Source of the DNA: JACCXG01 sp963785755
GTDB lineage: Bacteria > Acidobacteriota > Vicinamibacteria > Vicinamibacterales > 2-12-FULL-66-21
Reading direction: 5' to 3'
DNA: 64,000 bases
NCBI GenBank assembly: GCA_963785755.1
Contig: CAWAXG010000037.1
Location: forward strand, 62,001-126,000
Numbering within the stretch: the first letter of the stretch is position 1; each line of letters opens with the position of its first letter. The notes below the pieces were generated by a model. That model had not been told where the DNA came from. It ran no database searches and saw only the letters and a program-made list of their open reading frames with translations. Made by a program: the position numbers and the translations under genes. Positions 36,799 to 45,049 of the stretch are shown here, one piece after another.

Positions 36799-37257
36799 GT
36801 GGCTGACTGTCTCGTCTTCGTCGGCATTCCCGCATCCGGCAAGACGACGTTCTACCGTCAGCGATTCGCCGAAACGCACCGCCACATCAGCAAGGACCTG
36901 TGGCCGAAGAGCGCGAAGAAGGATTCGCGGCAGGCTCGTGAGCTTCGCGACGCGCTCGGCCGCGGCGAGTCCGTGGTCATCGACAACACGAATCCGTCGA
37001 TCGCCGATCGTCAGGCGATCATCACGACTGCACGTGAGTTCGCGGCCCGCGTGATCGGCTACTACTTCAGTACGACCACGCGTGAAGCCGTGGGCCGCAA
37101 TCGCGGCCGGGAAGGCCCCGCGCGCGTGCCCGACGTTGCCATCTTCACCGCCGCCAAACGCCTGGTCGCCCCGACGCGCGACGAAGGATTCGACGAGCTG
37201 TATCGGGTCACGATCGCGGGGGACGGGGGCTTTGACGTTGATGTGATTGGAAGTTAA
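36799..37257 (+). CDS. Small P-loop kinase (AAA_33, polynucleotide kinase-like)
   Basis: Product of 152 aa from GTG 36799. Walker A is GIPASGKTTFY at residues 9-19, with ISKDLWPK as the following loop, VVIDNTNPSIADRQ as the Walker B/adenylate-type region and EAVGRNRGREG as a lid segment. These features fit the AAA_33/PNK family that phosphorylates nucleic-acid ends or small metabolites. Its stop overlaps the stop of the convergent ABC ATPase gene by four bases. The substrate is unknown. Confidence 0.82.
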   Translation: MADCLVFVGIPASGKTTFYRQRFAETHRHISKDLWPKSAKKDSRQARELRDALGRGESVVIDNTNPSIADRQAIITTAREFAARVIGYYFSTTTREAVGRNRGREGPARVPDVAIFTAAKRLVAPTRDEGFDELYRVTIAGDGGFDVDVIGS

Positions 37258-38756
37258 GCAGCCACGCCCGCCATGAGCCGCATAAGCGCATCCTGCGTTG
37301 CGCGCTCGCGGGGCAGCTCGCCGGCGGTGCGGCCCTCGCGCAGCACGAGGATCCGTGTGGACAGATTCAGGATCTCCGGCAGCTCGCTCGAAATCAGGAT
37401 CACGCCGGCGCCTCGGGCCGCGAGCTCGTCGATCAGGCCGTGGATTTCCGCTTTCGCGCCCACGTCTACGCCGCGGGTGGGCTCGTCGAGGATCAGAATC
37501 CGGCACTGCGCCGCCAGCCATTTCGCGAGCACGAGCTTCTGCTGGTTGCCTCCGGAGAGGCCAGCCGTGGGCGCGTCGGGACCCGAGGCGCGGACGCGCA
37601 GGCGATCGAAGTAGGTACGCGCGAGCGCGCGTTCAGCCCGATGGCTGATGAAGGACAGGCGGGCGAACGACCGCAGCGTGGCAAGCGTCGTGTTGCTCGC
37701 GGCAGTCATCGACAGCACCAGCCCCTGCCGTTTGCGATCCTCCGGGACGAGGCCGATTCCCGCGTGCATCGCCTGGCGCGGCGTGCGGATCTGGACCTCG
37801 CGGCCGGCGACGTGAACCTTTCCCGCGGCGTGAGGATCAAGTCCGAACAGCGCCTGCGCGATCTCCGATCGTCCGGCGCCGACGAGACCGGCGAAGCCGA
37901 GCACTTCGCCGGCTCGCAGCGTGAACGAGATGTCGGTGAACGCCGGCGGGCTGCTCAGGCCTTCGACGCGGAGCAGCTCCTCCCCCGGCTTCGCCTGGAC
38001 GTGCGCGGGAAAGTACTCGTCGAGGCGGCGGCCGATCATCAGCTGCACGAGCGTCGCGCGATCGAGCGAGCCGATCGGTTCGGTCGCGACATGGCGCCCG
38101 TCGCGCAGCACCGTCACCGTATCGCACAGCCTGAAGATCTCCTCCATCCGGTGGGACACGTAGATGGCGGTGACGCCCTGGCCGCGGATTCGCGCGATGA
38201 GCTCGTAGAGTTTTTCGGCCTCGTGCTGCGACAGGCTGCTCGTCGGCTCGTCGAAGACGATGACCCGCGCGCCGCTGCCGATGGCCGCCGCGATCTGGAC
38301 CACCTGCTGCTGCCCGATCGTCAGCTCGCGGACCGTGCGGCGGACGTCGATCTCGGCGCCGGTCGCGGCCAGTCTTTCTTCCGCGCGCCGCCACATCTCG
38401 CGGCGTGACAGGAACGTTCCTCTCGCCGGCAGGGATCCGAGGCACAGGTTCTCTGCAACCGAGAGGTTGTCGCAGAACGCCAGCTCCTGATGGACGATGC
38501 CGATGCCGGCGGCGAGGGCCTGTTCCGGGCCGTGAAAGTCGACCCGGTTGCCGAGGACGAGCACACGGCCTTCATCCGGCCGGTGAATGCCCGCCAGGAT
38601 CTTCCCCAGCGTGCTCTTGCCCGCGCCGTTCTCGCCGCAGAGCGCATGACATGAGCCCGCGGCGACCGGGAAGCTCACGTCCTCGAGCGCGAGCGCACCT
38701 GGAAATCGCTTGGTGACCCGCTCGAACGTGACCGCGGCGGGCGTTCCTGTCGTCAT
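37254..38756 (-). CDS. Sugar ABC transporter ATPase (two ABC domains, RbsA-like)
   Basis: ATP-hydrolysing subunit of 500 aa for a ribose-type importer. The first domain has GENGAGKSTLGKILAG, the signature LTIGQQQVVQIA and Walker B VIVFDEPTSSLS. The second has the modified Walker A GLVGAGRSEIAQALFG, the signature LSGGNQQKLVLAKWL and ILILDEPTRGVDVG. This asymmetry is normal for the CUT2 family. It is the last gene of a three-gene operon, following the permease and binding-protein genes. No sugar kinase or isomerase is adjacent. Confidence 0.95.
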   Translation of the reverse strand: MTTGTPAAVTFERVTKRFPGALALEDVSFPVAAGSCHALCGENGAGKSTLGKILAGIHRPDEGRVLVLGNRVDFHGPEQALAAGIGIVHQELAFCDNLSVAENLCLGSLPARGTFLSRREMWRRAEERLAATGAEIDVRRTVRELTIGQQQVVQIAAAIGSGARVIVFDEPTSSLSQHEAEKLYELIARIRGQGVTAIYVSHRMEEIFRLCDTVTVLRDGRHVATEPIGSLDRATLVQLMIGRRLDEYFPAHVQAKPGEELLRVEGLSSPPAFTDISFTLRAGEVLGFAGLVGAGRSEIAQALFGLDPHAAGKVHVAGREVQIRTPRQAMHAGIGLVPEDRKRQGLVLSMTAASNTTLATLRSFARLSFISHRAERALARTYFDRLRVRASGPDAPTAGLSGGNQQKLVLAKWLAAQCRILILDEPTRGVDVGAKAEIHGLIDELAARGAGVILISSELPEILNLSTRILVLREGRTAGELPRERATQDALMRLMAGVAA

Positions 38757-38771
38757 GCTCGTGCCGCCCGC

Positions 38772-39821
38772 CTACGGCATCTTGAGATACGACTCCGGCA
38801 CGTCCGCGAATCCCCAGTCGCGGAGCTGTCGGGCCCAGGTGCCGAGGTTCTCCTTCGAGACCCTGACGAGATCCATCGGGATGATGGTGGGCGGATCCTG
38901 TTTGAGATGGACCTTCTCCACGATCTTGTTCACCGAGACGTACCCCCACAGGTAGGTCGGCTGGGCCAGCAGCACCGGCGCGAGCCCTTTCTCGACGTAG
39001 GCGAGCTCGGGGGGCAGCGCATCTACGGCGACGATCTTCACCTTCTTCGGATCGAGGTCGGTCAGCAGCGTCTGCGTGAACAGCGGCCAGCCGCCGATCA
39101 TCGCCCAGCCCTGAATCTGCGGGTACGCGTTCTGGACCCGGATCACCTCGGCCGCCGCGTCCTGCGGCGTTTCCTTGTGGTAGAAGGTGTCGACCAGCGT
39201 CATGCCGGGGTATTTCTTCGCCTCTTCCTTGACGCCGTCGACGCGCTTCCGCAGGTTCGGCGCGTTCTGATTGCCGGCCAGGATCGCGTAGTGCCCCTTC
39301 TCTCCCATCTGCTTGCGGAGCTCGTCCATCACCATCTGACCGGTCTTGACGTCATCCACCCCGAAAAACGCGAAGCGCTTCGAGTCGGGCGCGTCGCTGT
39401 CGAAGGTCATGACCGGCACGCCTCTGGCCACGGCATCGTTGATCGCGCCGGTGACCTTGCCGGCGTCGGAACATGAGATCAGGGCGGCGGTTGCGCCCTC
39501 GTTGACCGCCTGCGCCAAGCGCTGTGCCTGGACCTGACCGTCTTCATCAGGCGGAGTAAGCCAGACGATCTCGATCGGAATGCTGTGCTTTGCGGACAGC
39601 TCCTTGGCCGCGGCTTCGGCGCCGGTGCGCGCGGAGAGGAAGACCGGGTTGGTCGAGGACTTGGCGATCATGGCGATCTTCAAGCCTTGCGGCCGCGACG
39701 CCGTCGACGTCGCGACCTGCTCCCGCGGGCCGCCGCAGGCGGCCGTGCCGATCGCCACGACGGCCGTCGCAGCGATCAGGGCGGCGTGCCGGAGCTTCGT
39801 CTGAAGGGCTGTGCTTCTCAT
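38772..39821 (-). CDS. Sugar ABC transporter substrate-binding lipoprotein (RbsB-like)
   Basis: Product of 349 aa. A lipoprotein signal ends in GTAAC with acylated Cys29, so the protein should be anchored in the envelope. The periplasmic-binding fold begins at LKIAMIAKSSTNPVFLSA, and GVPVMTFDSDAPDSKR and LAGNQNAPNLRKRVDGV are typical of the family 2 sugar-binding group. The bound sugar cannot be told from the sequence. It lies 15 bp from both flanking operon genes. Confidence 0.93.
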   Translation of the reverse strand: MRSTALQTKLRHAALIAATAVVAIGTAACGGPREQVATSTASRPQGLKIAMIAKSSTNPVFLSARTGAEAAAKELSAKHSIPIEIVWLTPPDEDGQVQAQRLAQAVNEGATAALISCSDAGKVTGAINDAVARGVPVMTFDSDAPDSKRFAFFGVDDVKTGQMVMDELRKQMGEKGHYAILAGNQNAPNLRKRVDGVKEEAKKYPGMTLVDTFYHKETPQDAAAEVIRVQNAYPQIQGWAMIGGWPLFTQTLLTDLDPKKVKIVAVDALPPELAYVEKGLAPVLLAQPTYLWGYVSVNKIVEKVHLKQDPPTIIPMDLVRVSKENLGTWARQLRDWGFADVPESYLKMP

Positions 39822-39836
39822 GGTCTCCTGTCTCCT

Positions 39837-40868
39837 CTACTTTCTGACGGCCGCCCGGGCGAGGCGCCTCGCGGTCAGCCTCGCGTTGGCCTGATCGAGG
39901 GTCACCGCAATGATGATCGCGCAGCCGATGATGATCCACTCGTAGTTCTGATCGAAGTGCAGCGTCCGGATCGACTGCCGGATGAGCACGATCAGCAGCG
40001 CGCCGAGCATGGCGTTCACCGCGCTGCCTTTTCCTCCGGACAGGCTGGCGCCGCCGACGACTGCTGACGCTATCACGTAGAGCTCGTAGCCGGTGGCGTC
40101 CACGCACGACGCCGAGCCATAGAAGCCGGCGCCCATGAAGGCGGCGATGCCGGCGGTCAGCCCGGAAATCACGAACACGCCGATCTGAATCCGGTTCAGG
40201 CGCAGGCCCGAGAAACGGCTCGCTTCCGGATTGCCGCCGATCGCGAAGACGTGCCGCCCCATGACCGTCTGACGGAGGTAGATGGCGCCGAGCGCGGTGA
40301 CGGCCAGCATGACCAGCGTGGGAACCGGATAGAGCGACTCGCCGAGGCCGAGCGGCGCTTTCGCGATCGCGGTCAGCGCGGCCGGCAGGCCGATGCTCTC
40401 GGCCTCGCTGGCGACGAACGCAATCCCGCGCAACATCCACATCGTCCCCAGCGTGATGATGAAGGGATGGACCTTGAGGCCGACGACCATCAATCCGTTG
40501 AACAGGCCGCAGGCCAGGCCGACGCCAACGCTGATCGCCAGGCCCACCAGCGCGATCTCGAGCGATCCCGAGAGTCCAGACGCCCGCAGCAGCATCGCCG
40601 TGGACACGCCGGCGAGCGCGTAGATCGATCCGACCGACAGGTCGATGCCGCCGGAGATGATCACGATGGTGGCGCCGACGGCCATGATCGCGAAGAAGCT
40701 GGCGTCGGTCGCCGTCTGGATCAGCGTGTAGGAGTTGAGGAAATTGTTCACCGGCTCGCCCGTGACGCGATCGGGATGCGACCCGGCGAGCAGGGTGAGG
40801 AGCCCGCCAAGGCACACGATCACGAGCAGCAGCCCGGCCTGGGCGGAGCTGAGGATTCGGCCAACCAT
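39837..40868 (-). CDS. Sugar ABC transporter permease (RbsC-like)
   Basis: Inner-membrane permease of 343 aa with about nine hydrophobic helices. VGATIVIISGGIDLSVGS and ASAVVGGASLSGGKGSAVNAM (split across two helices) match the CUT2 permease signature, and GLKVHPFIITLGTMWMLRG is the usual loop region. It is the first gene of the operon, so the order is permease, binding protein, ATPase. This differs from the common binding-protein-first order. Upstream is a TTTAG-type hairpin. Confidence 0.94.
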   Translation of the reverse strand: MVGRILSSAQAGLLLVIVCLGGLLTLLAGSHPDRVTGEPVNNFLNSYTLIQTATDASFFAIMAVGATIVIISGGIDLSVGSIYALAGVSTAMLLRASGLSGSLEIALVGLAISVGVGLACGLFNGLMVVGLKVHPFIITLGTMWMLRGIAFVASEAESIGLPAALTAIAKAPLGLGESLYPVPTLVMLAVTALGAIYLRQTVMGRHVFAIGGNPEASRFSGLRLNRIQIGVFVISGLTAGIAAFMGAGFYGSASCVDATGYELYVIASAVVGGASLSGGKGSAVNAMLGALLIVLIRQSIRTLHFDQNYEWIIIGCAIIIAVTLDQANARLTARRLARAAVRK

Positions 40869-40968
40869 CAGTTTGCGAGGGGTAGTTTAGCGTTCTCTGG
40901 AGGCGCGCGCTCGTCAGCTGGGCCGTCGTCGTTGGAATCCGCGAGCCCGTGTGCCGTCAAGAGACACA

Positions 40969-40993
40969 CGTAGCGCAGGCCTTTAGGCCTGCG
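40969..40993. repeat. TTTAG-tipped hairpin
   Basis: CGTAGCGCAGGCCTTTAGGCCTGCG: a 9-bp perfect stem (CGCAGGCCT/AGGCCTGCG) around a two-base tip, preceded by CGTAG. This has the same layout as the hairpin at about 8664-8683 in reverse orientation. It lies between the ABC permease start and the next minus-strand gene's stop. Confidence 0.7.
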
Positions 40994-41032
40994 TTCTCGG
41001 AGAATACCAGCGCAGAGGCCCGCGTTATCGGC

Positions 41033-41779
41033 TCAGACCCTGGCGGGCCTCAGCCCGGCGCTGGCCGTGCGGATCATCCCGTCGCGCTGGCGGTGCGACA
41101 TGTTCGGCAGCGTGCTGATCAGACGTTCGATCGCCGCCTCGAGCTCGTTCCGCTGGCGGCGCTGCAGGCCGGCGGTCGGCATCTCGAACAGCATCACGTG
41201 ACCGAGCCACTCCGGGCCCGACCACATCGGATCGATCCATTCGAACTGGCGATCGATCGCCACGCAGGACCACGACTCGTAGGCGCGGACGGGGCGCTGC
41301 GGCGACGGCCGCGAGCGGCGAATCGCGTCGTCCATTTCGGCGAGAATGTGCCGCGGCAGGAAGTTCCGGAACGACTCGTCCAGCTCCGGGAACGCCGGAC
41401 ATCGCAGCAGGCGCGTCGACACGCCCGACAGCGTCCGGGCCAGAATCATCGTGCGCGGCACGACGACCAGCCGCTGCAGGCCGACCTGCAGCCGGGGCAG
41501 CGATGGGGCGTAGGCGAGCTCCGTCCACTCCACGAGATAGCGATCCGCTTCGAGCGAGATGACCGATCGCATCGCATCGCCGGCGACGACGTCGTGAAGC
41601 TCGCGGCACAACCGGCGGCGCGCCTTGCGGGTTCTGCCCAGGAGCGAGAAACGGGTCTCACGCGCGGCGGCGGCGACGGCCGCGGCGCCTTCCTCCGAGG
41701 TTGCCCAACCGGCGATCGGTTCACGCGTTATGCGTCCGCGGAAGCGCAGACGTCCATCTGCCACCTCGAACCATGACAT
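41033..41779 (-). CDS. Hypothetical protein
   Basis: Product of 248 aa. ATG 41779 (MSWFEVADGRLRFRG) is chosen as the first start outside the dispersed repeat that the longer open frame runs through. The protein is mixed alpha/beta with several Trp and Arg residues and the distinctive segments RRRLCRELHDVV, LVVVPRTMILARTLSGV and FEWIDPMWSGPEWLG. I do not recognise a domain, and there is no signal peptide or membrane helix. Confidence 0.65.
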   Translation of the reverse strand: MSWFEVADGRLRFRGRITREPIAGWATSEEGAAAVAAAARETRFSLLGRTRKARRRLCRELHDVVAGDAMRSVISLEADRYLVEWTELAYAPSLPRLQVGLQRLVVVPRTMILARTLSGVSTRLLRCPAFPELDESFRNFLPRHILAEMDDAIRRSRPSPQRPVRAYESWSCVAIDRQFEWIDPMWSGPEWLGHVMLFEMPTAGLQRRQRNELEAAIERLISTLPNMSHRQRDGMIRTASAGLRPARV

Positions 41780-41910
41780 GCCCTGCCAGTAGTGCGAGGA
41801 TCGTGCCGGCGCGCGCCCCGCATGTTCACGGCCTCTCCCGGCCTTCGGGGCGCCGCGTGCAGATGCGTCTTCCGATTTTGCAATCGGAGACACGGATCTC
41901 TCCAAGTCAA

Positions 41911-42022
41911 CTCCTCCGCCTCCGCGCGCACGGGATCGGCGCGCGCTACGGCGAGACCGCGCCAGAGCTCGTCGCCTGCGACCGGGCCGACGAGCGGCGG
42001 CGGGCAACCTCCAACTTCCAAC
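41911..42022 (+). repeat. ~100-bp GC-rich dispersed repeat, copy 1
   Basis: The segment running from CTCCGCCTCCGCGCGC through GCGCGCTACGGCGAG and AGCTCGTCGCCTGCGACC to GACGAGCGGCGGGCAACC recurs, inverted, at 48809-48910 with few differences by eye. Both copies lie in intergenic gaps. Copy 1 runs directly into a GGGAGTT-type heptamer hairpin (CCAACTTCCAACTCC), which suggests that the two form one composite element. Confidence 0.8.
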
Positions 42023-42146
42023 TCCCAAGGCGACTCGTTCGAAACAGCTGGGTGAAAGCCGGATCGACATGCCCGGTTCCGTCAGCTTTCACACCACTGG
42101 TTCGGGCGACTCGCTTTGGGAGTTGGGAGTTGGAAGTTGGGAGTTG
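42005..42146. repeat. Long imperfect inverted repeat with GGGAGTT heptamers
   Basis: The left arm (about 42005-42061) contains CAACCTCCAACTTCCAACTCCC, CGACTCGTTCGAA and GGGTGAAAGC. The right arm (about 42080-42146) contains GTCAGCTTTCAC, GGTTCGGGCGACTCG and TTTGGGAGTTGGGAGTTGG. Read in reverse complement these match over most of their length. The GGGAGTT/GGAAGTT units form a direct tandem in the right arm. The structure lies 30 bp before the sigma-factor gene and could fold in its leader RNA. Confidence 0.8.
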
Positions 42147-42176
42147 ACGGATGCCCTGCAGTTACAATGACCGCAG

Positions 42177-42899
42177 ATGCCCCCCCATCCGCCGGCATTC
42201 CCGCCGACCCGTCATTCGATGATCGCGTCGCTGGCGAGCGAGCGGCCGGAGGTGCGCCGGGGCGGGTTCGAGATCCTCGCGCAGGGCTACTGGCGCGCGG
42301 TCTACAAGTACGTTCGCCTGAAGTGGCGCCTGACGAGCGAGGAAGCCGCCGATCTGACGCAAGCCTTCTTCCTGCGCGCGTACGAGAAGCAGTACTTCGC
42401 CGCCTTCGATCCCGCGAAGGCGCGCTTCCGCACCTTCCTGCGCGTGTGTCTCGATCGCTTTCTTTCGCGCGCGCGCCAGGACGGCGCGCGGCTCAAGCGC
42501 GGGGGCGCCGTCGAGTTCGTGCCGCTCGACGTCACCGGCGCGGAGCGTGAGATTGGCGATCCGGCGGCGGGTGTGGAGAACGTCGACGCCTTCTTCCATC
42601 GGGAATGGACCCGCACGCTCTTCGCGCTGGCGGTCAATCGTCTGCGCGCGGCGTGCGCCGCGGCGGAACGGCCGCAGCGCTTCGAGGTTTTTCAACGGTA
42701 CGATCTCGCCGCAGACGACTCGTCGCGCCCGACCTATGCCGTGCTGGCGCGCGAGCTGGAGATGCCGGTGACGCAGGTCACCAACGAACTGGCGGCGGCG
42801 CGCCGCGAGTTCCGGCGCCTCGTGGTCGACGTGCTGCGCGAACAGTGCGCAACCGACGAGGAGTTCGAGAACGAAGCACGCGCCTGGAACATCCGGTGA
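42177..42899 (+). CDS. ECF-type RNA polymerase sigma factor
   Basis: Product of 240 aa. Region 2-like sequence is at EEAADLTQAFFLRAYEKQYF and FDPAKARFRTFLRVCLDRFL, the form of ECF factors that are encoded with Ser/Thr kinases. Region 4-like helices are at YAVLARELEMPVTQVTNELA. Its stop overlaps the GTG of a kinase gene by four bases, so the pair is coupled. Kinase-linked ECF factors (for example the Vibrio EcfP/PknT pair) are activated by phosphorylation instead of release from an anti-sigma factor. No anti-sigma gene is present, which fits that model. The regulon is unknown. Confidence 0.86.
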   Translation: MPPHPPAFPPTRHSMIASLASERPEVRRGGFEILAQGYWRAVYKYVRLKWRLTSEEAADLTQAFFLRAYEKQYFAAFDPAKARFRTFLRVCLDRFLSRARQDGARLKRGGAVEFVPLDVTGAEREIGDPAAGVENVDAFFHREWTRTLFALAVNRLRAACAAAERPQRFEVFQRYDLAADDSSRPTYAVLARELEMPVTQVTNELAAARREFRRLVVDVLREQCATDEEFENEARAWNIR

Positions 42900-43825
42900 T
42901 CTCCGATTCCGCCCTCGACCGCCTGAACGGCGTCCTCACCGAACCCGATCTCACCGGCACGCGCTACGAGATCCGTTCCGTCCTCGGCCGCGGCGGCATG
43001 GCGGTCGTATATCTCGCGCGCGACACGACGCTGGATCGCGACGTCGCCCTGAAGGTGCTCGACTGGACCGTCGATGCGGCCGCCGCCCCGCGGCTCGAGC
43101 AGGAAGCGCGCATCCTCGCCCGCCTCGAGCATCCCGGCATCGTCCCGGTCCACGACTTCGGTCAGCTCGCCGACGGCCGTCTGTTCTACGCGATGAAGCG
43201 GGTGCGCGGCGAGCGTCTCGATCGATGGCTGGCCAGGGTCGCCGACGTGCACGAGCGCCTGTCGGTGTTCCTCCGCATCTGTGAAGCCGTGGCCTTCGCC
43301 CATGCGTTCGGCGTCGTCCATCGCGATCTGAAGCCCGAGAACGTCATGGTCGGGGAGTTCGGCGAAGTGCTGGTTCTCGATTGGGGCATCGCGCGGGTTC
43401 GGGGACGGTCGGACCCCGACGCGCCTGACGCCGCCGCGCCGTCGAAGGTCCTGACCGGTCACGGCGCCGTGCTCGGGACCCCTGCCTACATGGCCCCCGA
43501 ACAGGCGCGCGGCGATCGCACCGTGGGCGAGCCCGCCGACATCTACTCGCTCGGCGTAATGCTTCAGGGCCTCGCGCCAGACCGGAAAGCCATTCGCGCC
43601 ATCGCCGCGAAGGCGATGTCGGTCGATCCCTCGGAGCGCTACGCTACCGTCGTCGCGCTCAGCCGGGACGTGTCGCAGTTCATGGCCGGCCTGGCCGTCG
43701 ACGCGCTGCAGGAGAGCATGGCCGATCGGGTCGTGCGCTTCGTGTCGCGGCACCGCCTGCCACTCGCGCTGGTGGCGACCTACATCCTGGTGCGATCACT
43801 GCTGCTGTTGTTCTTCAGGATTTGA
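42896..43825 (+). CDS. Membrane-anchored Ser/Thr protein kinase
   Basis: Product of 309 aa from GTG 42896. The G-loop is VLGRGGMAVVYLARD, Lys53 lies in ALKVL, the catalytic HRDLKPEN has Asp144, and DWG (Asp162) replaces the usual DFG. MAPEQARGD is the APE segment. The region between the F and I helices is shorter than usual (SLGVMLQGLAPDRKAIRAIA), but conserved end residues (DPSERYATV) are kept. A single C-terminal membrane helix (LPLALVATYILVRSLLLLFF) leaves no sensory domain outside. It probably phosphorylates the sigma factor encoded just upstream. Confidence 0.92.
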   Translation: MISDSALDRLNGVLTEPDLTGTRYEIRSVLGRGGMAVVYLARDTTLDRDVALKVLDWTVDAAAAPRLEQEARILARLEHPGIVPVHDFGQLADGRLFYAMKRVRGERLDRWLARVADVHERLSVFLRICEAVAFAHAFGVVHRDLKPENVMVGEFGEVLVLDWGIARVRGRSDPDAPDAAAPSKVLTGHGAVLGTPAYMAPEQARGDRTVGEPADIYSLGVMLQGLAPDRKAIRAIAAKAMSVDPSERYATVVALSRDVSQFMAGLAVDALQESMADRVVRFVSRHRLPLALVATYILVRSLLLLFFRI

Positions 43826-43969
43826 TGGAGCAAAAGGGGTCGGTTTCAACATTCCAATAATGTCGAATTCAGTCCGCTCACAGCTTCAACCCTTCAGGCT
43901 CCATGGCTTCCGCCGTTCTAAAGAAACCCCGCGCCCACGCGTAACAGAACCGGTGAGGAGACATCTTCA

Positions 43970-44302
43970 ATGAAGAAACTGACGTTCGCGGTCCTGCTCG
44001 GCGGCTTTCTCGGCGTTTTCGACGGGCTGACCGCGTGGTTCACGCCGGAAGTCCGGGCCGACATCGTCGGCATCGTCATCGGCTCGACGATCAAGGGCGT
44101 GCTGACGGGCCTGCTGATCGGCCTGTTCGCCCGGCGCGTGCGCTCGCTGCTGTGGGGGACATTGTTCGGCCTCGCGGTCGGCGCGTTCTTCGCCTACCTG
44201 ATCCTGCTGGGCAATCCGGGGCACGCGCTGAACATCATGCTGCCAGGCAGCCTGGTGGGCCTCATCGTGGGGTACGCCGCGCAGAAGCATCAGCCGGCGT
44301 AA
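43970..44302 (+). CDS. Small four-helix membrane protein
   Basis: Product of 110 aa with four hydrophobic segments: FAVLLGGFLGVFDGLTAWF, IVGIVIGSTIKGVLTGLLIGL, LLWGTLFGLAVGAFFAYLIL and IMLPGSLVGLIVGYAA. Gly/Ala-rich helices of this kind occur in many short unnamed membrane proteins. GAGGAGA precedes ATG 43970. It lies 144 bp after the kinase gene and may or may not belong to its unit. A TTTAACATT-rich low-GC stretch, unlike the surroundings, lies between them (43826-43969). Confidence 0.7.
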   Translation: MKKLTFAVLLGGFLGVFDGLTAWFTPEVRADIVGIVIGSTIKGVLTGLLIGLFARRVRSLLWGTLFGLAVGAFFAYLILLGNPGHALNIMLPGSLVGLIVGYAAQKHQPA

Positions 44303-44394
44303 AGCACGTCCTACGTGCCGCGCGCTACGTGCTCACGTGCATTTCGTGCGAGGTGCTACGTGCGGCGTGCTGAGTGCTCAGTCGGGTGCTGCGG
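44297..44394. repeat. Heptamer (ACGTGCT) array, left bracket
   Basis: Repeated ACGTGCT/ACGTGCG units. The stretch ACGTGCTCACGTGCATTTCGTGC is nearly the reverse complement of one in the array at 45050-45146. The two arrays face each other across the FISUMP-like gene. This one also fills the gap between two convergent genes. Confidence 0.75.
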
Positions 44395-45000
44395 TCACTC
44401 CCTGATACACCGCACGGAAATAGCCATCTGCTTCTCGCCCTGGGGCTGACGATGGACCGCTTGCCCGTTCTGGCCGAAGTTGTAAAACGGGGCGCTGCCC
44501 GGATCGTTGTCCGATGCCGTCCAGTAAAACCCGTGCGCCTCTAACCGCGCGTACTTTCCATCGGAGCGGTTGCCACCCAGCACCGCATCGAAGCCTGACG
44601 TGCCTCCGCTCCGGAGGGCCGTGAACGCCGCTCTCCCTTTGTCAGCCGAATCGGCGCTGACTCCGCCATAGCGCTTCGTCATCTGCCGCCATTCGTCATC
44701 GGTCGGCAAGCGCCAACCGTCTCCGAGCGACCGGCACACCCGCTGCGCCGATTCCCACGTATACATACGGCCGTATCGACGGCAATTCAGTTCGACATCG
44801 TCGTAACAGTAAGATGGCGACGCGTTGACGTTCAGATTGGCAGTCGTCCACTCCTTACCGTCCGCCATCCGTCTGGAAGGAGATGTCGTGCCGGACACGT
44901 TCTGGAGTTCCGCCGAACCGTGCGTCGAGCCGATGCCGCCACCAGATCCGAACGCAATACCCAGCGCGATTGTCGCGACACGAATTCGAATCGGCGTCAT
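44395..45000 (-). CDS. Secreted FISUMP-domain-like protein
   Basis: Product of 201 aa from ATG 45000, with a signal peptide (MTPIRIRVATIALGIAFGSG). The C-terminal half reads YGRMYTWESAQRVCRSLGDG, WRLPTDDEWRQMTKRYGG and GFYWTASDND...ISVRCIRE. This is the pattern of the Fibrobacter succinogenes major paralogous domain, related to formylglycine-generating-enzyme folds. GKEWTTANLNV is the usual opening. Such proteins are surface or secreted. The gene is bracketed on both sides by inverted heptamer arrays, as if it were a movable unit. Confidence 0.78.
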   Translation of the reverse strand: MTPIRIRVATIALGIAFGSGGGIGSTHGSAELQNVSGTTSPSRRMADGKEWTTANLNVNASPSYCYDDVELNCRRYGRMYTWESAQRVCRSLGDGWRLPTDDEWRQMTKRYGGVSADSADKGRAAFTALRSGGTSGFDAVLGGNRSDGKYARLEAHGFYWTASDNDPGSAPFYNFGQNGQAVHRQPQGEKQMAISVRCIRE

Positions 45001-45049
45001 GTTGTCCTCGCCAGCCGCTGCCGTAGACGTCCGCGTGCCGCGGTACAGC

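Noticed and set aside
41780..42070. N-terminal extension of the 41033 minus-strand gene
   Set aside because: Encoded by the dispersed repeat, the same Arg-rich translation that appears at the copy near 48.8 kb.
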